Below, piece by piece: positions 11,226 to 19,514 of a stretch of DNA of 64,000 bases. The notes beneath the pieces are model-generated. The model did not search any database. It saw nothing but the letters and a program-made list of their open reading frames with translations, and had not been told where the DNA came from. This DNA is from Candidatus Chloroploca asiatica (lineage in GTDB: Bacteria > Chloroflexota > Chloroflexia > Chloroflexales > Chloroflexaceae): positions 62,001-126,000 of the forward strand of contig NZ_LYXE01000157.1 in assembly GCF_002532075.1 (NCBI RefSeq). Reading direction: 5' to 3'. The position numbers and the translations under genes were made by a program. Positions within the stretch are counted from its first letter, which is position 1. Each line of letters begins with the position of its first letter.

Positions 11226-11573
11226 TCATGCTTGTTGCGGAGGAGTTGCTGTTTTATAGGGTTGGTTGAGCATCTGCTCGATCTTCAGCTTCAACTGCTC
11301 AGGGTTAATCCAGATGCTTGCTTGCGGAGCTGGGGTATTATCTGGTCGGCATGCTAGTCGGTCAAACCCGAAGCCCCACTCACCACACATTTTTTTGAAA
11401 TCGTCATTAACGAAATTCTCAGCATGGATTTCTAGGACACTCATAGGGGGATCTCGGCGGAAGATCATATTCGTTAGACCAGCCCCGTGGACAGCAAGAA
11501 AGTAGCGTGTTTTAGAGCAGAGTTGAACATATACGTCTCCTGATGTTATTTTTATGCAGATATCTTCTGCTAT
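11226..11573 (-). pseudogene. Remnant of a GT61 (DUF563) glycosyltransferase, 3' end only
   Basis: The minus frame is open for 115 codons from an in-frame stop at 11574-11576 down to 11226. It encodes VYVQLCSKTRYFLAVHGAGL then TNMIF; HGAGLTN (11469-11489) is the hallmark of GT61 glycosyltransferases, and the following EIHAENF and W/Y-rich segment also fits the family C-terminus. No start codon precedes the HGAGLTN motif, and the 300 residues that should stand before it are absent. An overlapping frame (11512-11739) might hold a frameshifted upstream piece, but I cannot recognise it. I infer a decayed gene. An ATG at 11468 would give only an 80-residue stub. Confidence 0.7.
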
Positions 11574-11966
11574 CTACGGCCCATCCGGGGTACGCGGCAC
11601 CGCGCCGGTTCTGGACAACAACCTCGCGGAGCAAGGTCAGCAATGCAGGTTGACTGATCTTGGTGTCGTGGCCCACAGCCAGATCGCAGGTGCAACACAG
11701 TTGTACCTGCTCGAGTCGCAACGAAGTGTTTGCCACCACCTACACCTCAATGAGTGTGAACAACGGCACCACAATCTTGAACGTTGCCGGATGGATCGGA
11801 AATAGCATCTAAATTAATATCGAAGATCTGTATTCCGAGGAGTATACCACAACTTGGCCGAGTTGTCACCATAGGGTGTCAGAATTAGATCAAGGAAGAA
11901 CGTGTTATAATCTGCCCTATAGACAATCCCTTAACTTTATTTGACTGAGAGATCGAGTGTCTATCG
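11574..11966. other. Gene-poor stretch before the PAS-PAS kinase
   Basis: It may contain the scrambled 5' part of the GT61 remnant. No ORF is convincing. An extended -10 promoter lies at 11903-11911 near its right end. Confidence 0.4.
11903..11911 (+). promoter_or_regulatory. Extended -10 promoter of the PAS-PAS kinase
   Basis: TG-T-TATAAT, 56 nt before the start at 11967. The -35 region is poor, typical of an extended -10 promoter. Confidence 0.55.
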
Positions 11967-13634
11967 ATGCTGTCGTCAGAAGAACAACTCCTCGATGAAC
12001 TGCGTGCCAGTGAAGAGCGTTTTCGTGCTTCCTTTGAGCAGGCGGCCGTTGGGATGAGTCATATCCGCTATGATGGCCTGATTATGCGCGTCAATCAGCG
12101 GTATTGTGATATTGTCGGCTACACCAAAGACGAATTAACCCGGCTAACGCTGCACGATTTTGCGCATCCTGATGATAACGAAGCCGATAGCGTATTAGCC
12201 CTCAAACTCTTGAGTGGTGAACTGCGAACCTATACGCTCGAGCGTCGGCTGTATCACAAGAACGGCGCAATCATCTGGGTCAAGGTCACGGTTTCGCCGA
12301 TTTATGATGTTGCAGGCAACATTATTGAGGCGCTGGGCATTATCGAGGACATTACCGCCCGCAAAGCGGCCGAAGAAGCCCTCCGCGAACTCAATGCCAC
12401 GCTCGAACAACGGGTTGCTGAACGCACCTTTGAATTAAGCATGGCGAATGAACGCTTGCAGGCCGAGATCACGGTACGCGCTCGGGTTGAACAGGCGCTG
12501 CGCGAGAGTGAGGAGCGCTACCGGCGACTTGCCGAGAATGCACCTGATATTGTCTACCGCGTGGATCTGCAACCTGAACCGCGCATCACCTATATCAGTC
12601 CGGCCATCACAGCGATTACAGGCTATAGCATTGAAGAGTTTTATGTCTCGCCGCTGTTGGTGAGCGACATTCTCTTCCCCGAAGATCGGGCGATGCTGAC
12701 GCAGGGCATCGCTGATCCAACGTTGCTGATTGGCCCGTTCGAATTGCGTGGGCAGCACCGTGATGGTTCGCCCATCTGGTTCGAAGTGCGGAGCACGCTT
12801 CTTCACAATGACCACGGCACCCTTGCTGCCATTGAAGGCATCGCACGCAATATTACCGAGCGCAAGCGGGCCGCTGAACAATTACAGCAGAGCCGTGACG
12901 CGCTCTTGATCACGAATCAAGAGCTTGATCGGGCAAACCGCACCAAAGACCAATTTCTGGCCCATCTCAGCCACGAGTTGCGTACGCCGCTCAATAGCAT
13001 GCTTGGACAGGTAGAGTTGCTTCGGGCTCAGTTGTATGGCCCGCTCAATGCCTGGCAACAGCGTACGATCGAAGATCTAGAGGGGAACGGGCGGCATTTG
13101 CAGACTTTGATCAGCGATCTGCTCGATTTGACCCGGATTGAAGCAGGGACGTTAGAGTTGCAGCCTGGGTTGCTTGAAGTCTACGAACTCTGTGTTGCGT
13201 GTGTGCGCGTAGTTGCCGAAGCCGCAAGAGCAAGACAAGTTACGGTTCAACTTGATCTTGATCCTGCGGTGACAGCGTTGTATGGTGATCATCGGCGGAT
13301 CAAACAGGTGCTCGTCAATCTGTTGAGCAATGCCGTGAAATTTAGTCATACCGGGGGCGTAGTGCGGCTCGAACTGCGTGGTAATGCAGACGAGGGTCTT
13401 GCGCTCTTTCACATTATTGACACGGGCATCGGGATCGCCGAAACTGATCTCTCACGTCTCTTTCAGCCCTTTGTGCAAATTGACAGTGGCCTAAAGCGGC
13501 GTTATGGTGGGGTTGGTCTGGGGCTTGTGCTGGCTTCGCGGCTCGCAAAGTTGCACCAAGGCGACCTTACCGTCACCAGCAGTCTTGGTCAGGGCAGTCG
13601 GTTTACCCTGAGCCTCCCATGGCGGCCATACTAG
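11967..13634 (+). CDS. PAS-PAS sensor histidine kinase
   Basis: A 555-residue soluble kinase. Two PAS/PAC units (about 12-130 and 175-295; each ends with an EDITARK or RNITERK connector) are separated by a coiled coil (EALRELNATLEQRVAERTF). HisKA follows with the His in AHLSHELRTPLNSM (about residue 335), then HATPase_c with NLLSNAVKFSH, DTGIGIAE and GGVGLGLVLAS. It lacks a receiver domain and has no regulator gene nearby. The PAS units suggest small-molecule, light or redox sensing in the cytoplasm. Only the sensor class is certain. Confidence 0.93.
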   Translation: MLSSEEQLLDELRASEERFRASFEQAAVGMSHIRYDGLIMRVNQRYCDIVGYTKDELTRLTLHDFAHPDDNEADSVLALKLLSGELRTYTLERRLYHKNGAIIWVKVTVSPIYDVAGNIIEALGIIEDITARKAAEEALRELNATLEQRVAERTFELSMANERLQAEITVRARVEQALRESEERYRRLAENAPDIVYRVDLQPEPRITYISPAITAITGYSIEEFYVSPLLVSDILFPEDRAMLTQGIADPTLLIGPFELRGQHRDGSPIWFEVRSTLLHNDHGTLAAIEGIARNITERKRAAEQLQQSRDALLITNQELDRANRTKDQFLAHLSHELRTPLNSMLGQVELLRAQLYGPLNAWQQRTIEDLEGNGRHLQTLISDLLDLTRIEAGTLELQPGLLEVYELCVACVRVVAEAARARQVTVQLDLDPAVTALYGDHRRIKQVLVNLLSNAVKFSHTGGVVRLELRGNADEGLALFHIIDTGIGIAETDLSRLFQPFVQIDSGLKRRYGGVGLGLVLASRLAKLHQGDLTVTSSLGQGSRFTLSLPWRPY

Positions 13635-13669
13635 TGGGTAACGTACATTATTTCCTGAGATGCTCCCGG

Positions 13670-13700
13670 CCTTGTCATTGCTGAGTGCAGCGAAGCAAGG
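13670..13700. repeat. REP-like palindrome between convergent genes
   Basis: CCTTG ... CAAGG enclosing TTGCTGAGTGCAGCGAAGCAA. Sequences of this TTGC(T)GAG..GCAGCGAAGCAA type are frequent intergenic repeats in many bacteria. It sits 36 nt after a kinase stop and 32 nt before the end of the convergent GNAT gene. Confidence 0.55.
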
Positions 13701-13731
13701 TAACGACACAACTGAGGTTATGCCGAGCCAA

Positions 13732-14334
13732 TCACGCTTCGGCTGAGGTAAAGGGGAAAAACGGCTTGAGCGCATCGCAGAGCATGAGGTCAATCTCGTA
13801 GAGACCGGCGCTATGGTGGCCCTTGAAGGGCAGGCCAACGCGTTTCACCAGGGCGATCATGCCAAGATTGTCGGCGTGGGTCAACAGGATCATGTGGTGC
13901 AGACCACTGGCAAGGGCGACCTGAACCAACAGATCAAAGAGTAGCCCCCCAAGGCCAGCGCCTTGATAATCGTCACGAATGACGACCGACGCTTCACAGG
14001 CATCACGGCGGTGATCCAGAAGACCGTAGCGGGCGACCCCGATGCACTCATCGCGCCCATTCTCTTCAATCAGGGCGATGAGGGCACACTCGTGGGTCGG
14101 ATCGATCGAGGCCAGGCGGTGCGCTTCAAGATCAACCCGTTCTTCCTCAACCTTATCAAGGGGTACGAAAAAACGCCGGTAGCGTGTCTCAGAGGAGAGA
14201 CGGTAAAACATCCGCTTGAGCAACACGGCATCTTCGCGGCGCATGTGGCGCACCTTCACCCGGCGGCCATCACGAGTTTCGAGGGTGACGATGGCTCGTG
14301 AATCTGGTTGCTCTAAGGCTAATGATGGCCTCAT
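13732..14334 (-). CDS. GNAT family N-acetyltransferase (Pat-like)
   Basis: A 200-residue acetyltransferase. The acetyl-CoA pyrophosphate loop is seen in DDYQGAGLGGLLFDLLV (R/QxxGxG/A pattern), preceded by ECIGVARYGLLD and EASVVIRD strands. The N-terminal VKVRHMRREDAVLLKRMFYRLS and TRYRRFF segments resemble the catalytic domain of protein acetyltransferase Pat/acetyl-CoA synthetase regulators, but no CoA-binding or cNMP domain is attached. ATG 14334 follows CAGGAG at 8 nt, better than the ATG at 14358. Divergent from miaA. It may acetylate a protein lysine; the target is unknown. Confidence 0.85.
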   Translation of the reverse strand: MRPSLALEQPDSRAIVTLETRDGRRVKVRHMRREDAVLLKRMFYRLSSETRYRRFFVPLDKVEEERVDLEAHRLASIDPTHECALIALIEENGRDECIGVARYGLLDHRRDACEASVVIRDDYQGAGLGGLLFDLLVQVALASGLHHMILLTHADNLGMIALVKRVGLPFKGHHSAGLYEIDLMLCDALKPFFPFTSAEA

Positions 14335-14480
14335 GATTTCTACTCCTGGCCGTGGCACAATTCAATGGATATTGATCGTATGTCTCGGCGCTTATCGCTG
14401 CACTGTCTAAGGGGCAGCTTATGCCGCAGTGCGTCATGATGGTATTGTATCATACAAACGTTACCAATGGATAACCAAAG

Positions 14481-15377
14481 ATGGAGTTTCGCTTGACGGC
14501 ACCCTTGATCGCCCTGGTGGGGCCTACGGCTGTAGGCAAGACGGCGCTTGCCGTTGCCCTGGCGCACCGCTTGGATGGCGAAATTATCTCGGCTGACTCA
14601 CGACAGGTCTACCGACGGATGGAGATCGGGACGGCAAAACCGTCGGCAGCCGAACGAGCTGCTGCGCCGCATCACCTGATTGATCTGTGTGAACCTGATG
14701 AAGCCTTCTCGCTGGCGCGGTATCAGGATCTGGCGCTGGCGAGCATTGCCGAGGTGGTCGCCCGTGGGCGCGTGCCTTTGCTCGTAGGGGGAACCGGTCA
14801 GTACCTTGCGGCGGTACTTGAAGGATGGCAGATCCCCAGGGTGGCCCCGCAGCCTGCGTTGCGGGCCGAATTGCAGGCCGAAGCCGAGCGCGACGGCGGG
14901 GCAAGGCTTTATGAGCGTTTGGCGGAAGTTGATCCAATGGCCGCCCTACAGATTGGCCCGACCAACGTGCGTCGCATTATTCGTGCCCTCGAAGTCTATC
15001 TCGTGACTGGCGAACCAATTTCGACCCAACAGACGCGGCAACCACTGCCGTACCAAATCCGTACCATCTGGCTTACGCGTCCACGTGAAGAACTCTATGC
15101 GCGGGCCGATGCGCGTGTGGAGGCGATGATAGCGGCTGGCCTCGTTGAAGAGGTGAAGACGCTGGTTGCCGCCGGGTACGGCTGGCACCTCCCAGCAATG
15201 TCGAGCCTCGGATATATCCAGTTCAAACCGTATCTCGAAGGTGAGACCGCCCTGCAGTCGTGCATCGAGCGGCTGAAATACGATACCCACAGCTTTATTC
15301 GACGTCAGGGCGCATGGTTTCGGCGACTTCCGCAGCTTGAGCAATGGGCCCCTGGGCATCCTGAGTGGGTGGGGTAA
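14481..15377 (+). CDS. miaA: tRNA dimethylallyltransferase
   Basis: A 298-residue enzyme that transfers a dimethylallyl group to N6 of A37 in tRNAs reading UNN codons. Seen: P-loop GPTAVGKT near the N-terminus, the DMAPP/tRNA motif ISADSRQVYRRMEIGTAKP, HHLIDLCEPDEAFS, LLVGGTGQYL, NVRRIIRALEVY and the C-terminal SLGY..F plus KYDTHSFIRRQGAWFR. Length is typical. No hfq or mutS neighbour. A long hairpin follows 10 nt after the stop. Confidence 0.97.
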   Translation: MEFRLTAPLIALVGPTAVGKTALAVALAHRLDGEIISADSRQVYRRMEIGTAKPSAAERAAAPHHLIDLCEPDEAFSLARYQDLALASIAEVVARGRVPLLVGGTGQYLAAVLEGWQIPRVAPQPALRAELQAEAERDGGARLYERLAEVDPMAALQIGPTNVRRIIRALEVYLVTGEPISTQQTRQPLPYQIRTIWLTRPREELYARADARVEAMIAAGLVEEVKTLVAAGYGWHLPAMSSLGYIQFKPYLEGETALQSCIERLKYDTHSFIRRQGAWFRRLPQLEQWAPGHPEWVG

Positions 15378-15387
15378 CTTGTCGTGC

Positions 15388-15434
15388 GTGGCGAGGGCAA
15401 GCGGCTAACAAAGCTAGCCACTTGCCCTCGCCAC
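15388..15434. terminator. Long hairpin behind miaA (hairpin family copy)
   Basis: Stem of 20 pairs with one mismatch (15388-15407 with 15415-15434), core AAGCGGCTA / TAGCCACTT. It lies between convergent miaA and the 75-aa gene. Confidence 0.75.
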
Positions 15435-15450
15435 ACGAAGTTGCAGGGCG

Positions 15451-15678
15451 TCAGGCAATATTTCTGCGTTCGCTGCCGCCAAGACGCATGAGCATCATAC
15501 GGAGGAGCGCCAGATCCTCATCAGAGAGACGCGCAAGTGACGCATCACCAGGACTGACAGCCTCACTCAACAATAGCAACGCGCGCAGCGCCATAGGTGA
15601 GACAGTTACACTATCACCTGAGGAGGCGATAGGGAGATACATGTGAGATGGCTGCGTATTTGAACAGACGGGAGTCAT
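15451..15678 (-). CDS. Small hypothetical protein, 75 aa
   Basis: Not recognised. It is supported as a real gene by a good promoter (15714-15742) and a strong ribosome site (AAAGGAG, 5 nt before the ATG). The second half is Leu/Met-rich and helical (ALRALLLLSEAV, then LARLSDEDLALLRMMLMRLG), without a clear membrane segment. A small helical adaptor or regulatory protein is possible, but there is no functional evidence. Confidence 0.6.
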   Translation of the reverse strand: MTPVCSNTQPSHMYLPIASSGDSVTVSPMALRALLLLSEAVSPGDASLARLSDEDLALLRMMLMRLGGSERRNIA

Positions 15679-15713
15679 ACGGGCTCCTTTCCTCCTGGTT
15701 GATCTACTTGAAT

Positions 15714-15742
15714 AGTGTAGTCTGTTGCTTGGTAATCGTCAA
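15714..15742 (-). promoter_or_regulatory. Promoter of the 75-aa gene
   Basis: Minus strand TTGACG (15742-15737), a 17-nt spacer and TACACT (15719-15714), 36 nt upstream of the ATG. Confidence 0.65.
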
Positions 15743-15802
15743 GAGCACTGAAGATGAAGTACAATAGAAAATGGTGGTGCAGTAGAGCTAAGGGAGAGTG
15801 CC

Positions 15803-18538
15803 GTGGTACCTGCGGTAACGCTTGGGCGTGATGGGCTGTTGCTTGACGGGCAACCTTTCTATCTCCTGGCTGGTTGTATACACTATTTCCGCTGGCCTTA
15901 CGCAGAATGGCGCTCGTTGTTGACCCAGGCTCGCCGGGCGGGGTTGAATACGATTGATACAGTCATCCCATGGAATCGTCACGAACCCCGTCCTGGTCAC
16001 TTTGATTTTGCTGATGAGGCCAATCTTGCGGCTTTCCTCGATCTTTGTCATGTGCTTGGGCTCAAAGTGATTGTTCGTCCGGGACCCTATATTTGTGCCG
16101 AATGGGAAAATGGTGGCCTACCGGCCTGGTTGACGGCTACCCCTGGGCTACGTTTGCGTGTTGATGATCCGCATGCGCTCAAAGCTGTTGAACGCTGGTT
16201 TGACCGGTTGATGGAGGTGCTCGTTCCACGTCAGTATACCAGGGGCGGCCCGATTATCCTCTGTCAGATCGAGAATGAGCACTGGGCCTCGGGGGTCTAT
16301 GCCCACGATTTTCATCAGCAGACGCTTGCAGCGGCAGCGACGGTGCGCGGCATCGAGGTGCCGCAATATACGTGTGTCGGGGCGATGCCCGGACGACCTG
16401 AATTGCGCAATGGCTGGAGTGGCCTTGCCGAAAAGCTTCTCCAGACTCGGCGCCTCTGGCCGGATAATCCACTGATTGTGAGTGAACTCTGGAGTGGCTG
16501 GTTTGATAGCTGGAGTACCAGTCGCCAGACGCGCAAAACGGCAGCGAAACTCGATATGACGTTGCATCAACTGACGGCTGTCGGTGCGGCTGGCTTTTCG
16601 CATTGGATGTGGGCTGGTGGCACCAATTTTGGTTCGTGGGGTGGGCGCACGGTCGGCGGCGATCTGGTCTTTATGACGACCAGTTATGACTATGATGCCC
16701 CAGTGAGCGAATATGGCGAATTGCGCGCCAAGGCGCTCGTGGCGCGTCGGCATCACCTCTTTCTGGGGAGCCTGGGCGCACGCCTGGCGCCGATCCTGGC
16801 CGATGCGGTGCCGGGTGGGCTGACCGTGCTGAGCCCGCCATCCGTCTATGGGCGCAGTGAGCCAGGCACTGAGCCGTATCGGACGGTACGGGCCAGCCCG
16901 AACGCTCCAGAGGCGTGGCGCGATTTTCAGGCTACGTTCCTGGTGAATGCCGGGCTAGAAGGGCAGACCTATCAGGTCTTTCTGGCGCATCCTGCGCGTC
17001 ATCTGACCGTCGAGGTTGAGCCAGCAACGATCCGCCCGATCTTTGCGCATCTGCCTTTACACGACCAGTTGCGCCTGGTGTGTCATACCGGGCGCGTTCT
17101 CGGGTTCTGGCGCTACCGCGAACGCGATCTGCTGATCATCTATGGGCAACCTGGCGAGCAAGGCATGGTCGAACTGCTTGATCAGCGTGGTGAGGCCCCG
17201 CCAATAGTGACAATGACCTCACCTGGCCTCCAGGCCTCGTTGCACAAATATAGTATCGAGGTAACCTACTGGATCAACGAGAACCCTGGCATTCTCGATC
17301 TTCACTGTGGCGCACGCTCGCTGCGTTTGATGTTCCTGACCGACGCTGCGGCGGCGCGGTGCGAATTGCTGCCCGACGGCTCGCTTCAGATCCCGTCGCC
17401 ACCTGCGCCTCTGCAGGAGACCCGGCTGAAGCTCTCGACCGAACGGTTTGGCGTAGTCGAAATGATCACGAATGAGGGTTGGCGGAACCTTACCCGCCCC
17501 GAACCGCTCGAGCGCCTGGGATGCGATTATGGGTACGGTTGGTACCGAGCGACCCTGGAATTGGATGCGCCGCTCGAAACACGGCTGGTTGCGCCATGGT
17601 TGCATGATCGGGGCTGTCTGCTGGTTGATGGCGTGGATGTCGGCTGGTTCGGGGTCAGTCATCACGGGCCACGGTATACGCTGCCGCTAAAGCTTGAAGC
17701 TGGGCAGCACGACGTGCGCCTGCTGGTTGACAACCTGGGGCGCTTTAACTATGGGTTGAAGCTTGGCGAACTCAAGGGGTTGCTGGACACGCTCTATCTT
17801 GATGGCGAAGAGCAGGATCTCTCTCATGGCTGGTCGGCGCTCTGGCAGGAGGTGCAGTTTGCGGGTGAGGCCGTGGCGCATGCGCAACCCGGCGCGTTTC
17901 GACCCGACCAGGATGCGGTCGACCTGCGCCATTTTGCCTTTAGCGGGCCTGCGGTCTGGTTGTTGCGGACGCTTGAGGTGCAACCTGGACGGCGTTATCT
18001 TCTGCACATCACTGGTGATCGGAGTTCGGGGGCACTTTTTGTGAATGGTGAAGCCATCGAGCGTTTCAGCCGTCATCGTAGTGGAGGCTTTCTCAAGCAC
18101 GACATAACCGACTGGTTGCGCCCAGGGGCGAATGTGCTGGCCCTCTTTTTACAGGGTTATGCCGGAACCCCCTGGCAGGCGACCCTGGTGAGTTATCCGC
18201 TCAAACGCCCGTTGAAGGCTCGCTGGAGTTTTCGCGCCGGAGTGACCCCAGATCTTCCGGCCAAAGCCAGTGTAACCGGGCCAGCTTTCTATCGGGTCGC
18301 TTTTGCCCGGAACGAGTTATCAGCGCGCATGGTGCGCCTGAGCCTACGGCTTGACGGCTTTGCCAAAGGGCACATCTGGCTCAATGGGCGCAACCTGGCC
18401 CGTTTCTGGCAACCCGGGCCACAAGAAGAGTATAAAGTGCCTGTCGCGTGGCTGTTGCCCGAGAATGAACTGTGGATCTTTGCCGAGACGGGAACAGCTG
18501 CAGAGGTCACCCTGATCGCCGGGGGACAGAATGAGTGA
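15803..18538 (+). CDS. GH35 family beta-galactosidase
   Basis: A 911-residue glycoside hydrolase. The TIM-barrel shows the family signature RPGPYICAEWENGGLPAWL (about 92-110), acid/base Glu159 in QIENEH and nucleophile Glu228 in VSELWSGW. C-terminal jelly-roll domains (about 560-910) include GYGWYRATLEL and HIWLNGRNLARFW, as in other long GH35 enzymes. No signal peptide is seen, so it probably acts on imported galactosides in the cytoplasm. The GTG start follows AGGGAG. It overlaps the next gene by 4 nt (GTGA), indicating coupling. Substrate specificity within GH35 cannot be read from sequence. Confidence 0.92.
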   Translation: MVPAVTLGRDGLLLDGQPFYLLAGCIHYFRWPYAEWRSLLTQARRAGLNTIDTVIPWNRHEPRPGHFDFADEANLAAFLDLCHVLGLKVIVRPGPYICAEWENGGLPAWLTATPGLRLRVDDPHALKAVERWFDRLMEVLVPRQYTRGGPIILCQIENEHWASGVYAHDFHQQTLAAAATVRGIEVPQYTCVGAMPGRPELRNGWSGLAEKLLQTRRLWPDNPLIVSELWSGWFDSWSTSRQTRKTAAKLDMTLHQLTAVGAAGFSHWMWAGGTNFGSWGGRTVGGDLVFMTTSYDYDAPVSEYGELRAKALVARRHHLFLGSLGARLAPILADAVPGGLTVLSPPSVYGRSEPGTEPYRTVRASPNAPEAWRDFQATFLVNAGLEGQTYQVFLAHPARHLTVEVEPATIRPIFAHLPLHDQLRLVCHTGRVLGFWRYRERDLLIIYGQPGEQGMVELLDQRGEAPPIVTMTSPGLQASLHKYSIEVTYWINENPGILDLHCGARSLRLMFLTDAAAARCELLPDGSLQIPSPPAPLQETRLKLSTERFGVVEMITNEGWRNLTRPEPLERLGCDYGYGWYRATLELDAPLETRLVAPWLHDRGCLLVDGVDVGWFGVSHHGPRYTLPLKLEAGQHDVRLLVDNLGRFNYGLKLGELKGLLDTLYLDGEEQDLSHGWSALWQEVQFAGEAVAHAQPGAFRPDQDAVDLRHFAFSGPAVWLLRTLEVQPGRRYLLHITGDRSSGALFVNGEAIERFSRHRSGGFLKHDITDWLRPGANVLALFLQGYAGTPWQATLVSYPLKRPLKARWSFRAGVTPDLPAKASVTGPAFYRVAFARNELSARMVRLSLRLDGFAKGHIWLNGRNLARFWQPGPQEEYKVPVAWLLPENELWIFAETGTAAEVTLIAGGQNE

Positions 18539-19503
18539 GTATGAGGGTTAGACAGCCACCTATGCCTGGGTTGCGCATTATCATTGTGTCATGGAATGTG
18601 CGTGAGTTGCTGCAAGCGTGCCTCGCGAGCATTGAGGCGTCGCTAGCCGGGAGTGAACTGGAGTATCAGATTATCGTCGTGGACAATGCGAGTCACGATG
18701 GCACGCCAGCGATGGTGCGCACGTTCTATCCGCAGGTGGTTCTGCTTGAACCGGGGCACAATCTTGGTTTTGCTGGAGGCAATAACCTGGCCTTACGGCA
18801 GATCATTGCCACAGAAGGCGAACGTCGTCCCTATATTCTGTTGCTCAACCCCGATATCAAGGTTGTTGGCGCAGCCATCCCCCGGCTGGTCCATGAACTG
18901 GCAGCGCATCCCGAACTGGCGGCGGTCGGCCCATTGTTGCGCTATGGTGACGAGACGATCCAGCCGTCGCGGCGTCGGTTTCCGACCCGTGCGACCTTCT
19001 TCTGGGAGAGCACCGTGCTTGATCGGCTCTGGCCTGCGAATCCGTGGGCAGGGCAGTACCGCTGTGCCGAAACGCCTGAGACCGTGGCGCAGCCGGTCGA
19101 CTGGCTTGTCGGGGCCGCACTATTGGTGCGAAGCGAGGCGATCATGCGGGCTGGCTTGCTTGACGAGCGCTTTTTTATGTATAGTGAAGAGTTGGAGTGG
19201 CAGGCCCGGTTGCACCAGGCGTGGGGTGGGATCAGGTTTGTGCCCGACGCAGTGATGATCCACTACGAAGGCAAAAGCAGCGAGCAAGCGCTAGCTGCCC
19301 GTCACCTGAACTTTAGTCAGAGCCGCATTTTGTTAGCGCGAATCTGGTATGGCTGGCGCTGGGCAGCCTGCCTGCGCAGCTTCTTGCGCCTGGGTTTTGC
19401 CTATGAACTGGTCAACGAATGGCTCAAATTACGCCTTGGGCACCGTCCTGAACTTCGTCGGACACGGATAGCACTGTATCGCGATCTTTTGCGAACCTTA
19501 TAG
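18535..19503 (+). CDS. GT2 family glycosyltransferase (rhamnosyltransferase-like)
   Basis: A 322-residue cytoplasmic or membrane-associated transferase with a GT-A fold. Seen: IIIVSWNVRELL, VVDNASHDGT, NLGFAGGNN, the DxD-like LLLNPDI, and the acceptor-side LLDERFFMYSEELEW with the catalytic acidic pair. This pattern is typical of WbbL-like rhamnosyltransferases. Translation may start at GTG 18535 (overlapping the GH35 stop), ATG 18541 or ATG 18562. It lies between two glycosidases in one unit, 12 nt before the GH2 gene. The donor sugar is unknown. Confidence 0.9.
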   Translation: MSMRVRQPPMPGLRIIIVSWNVRELLQACLASIEASLAGSELEYQIIVVDNASHDGTPAMVRTFYPQVVLLEPGHNLGFAGGNNLALRQIIATEGERRPYILLLNPDIKVVGAAIPRLVHELAAHPELAAVGPLLRYGDETIQPSRRRFPTRATFFWESTVLDRLWPANPWAGQYRCAETPETVAQPVDWLVGAALLVRSEAIMRAGLLDERFFMYSEELEWQARLHQAWGGIRFVPDAVMIHYEGKSSEQALAARHLNFSQSRILLARIWYGWRWAACLRSFLRLGFAYELVNEWLKLRLGHRPELRRTRIALYRDLLRTL

Positions 19504-19514
19504 ATAGTGTTGCT

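Noticed and set aside
11512-11805. Two small ORFs (75 aa minus, 83 aa plus) in the gap before the PAS-PAS kinase
   Set aside because: No ribosome site, no recognised family; one may be a scrambled part of the GT61 remnant but this cannot be shown.
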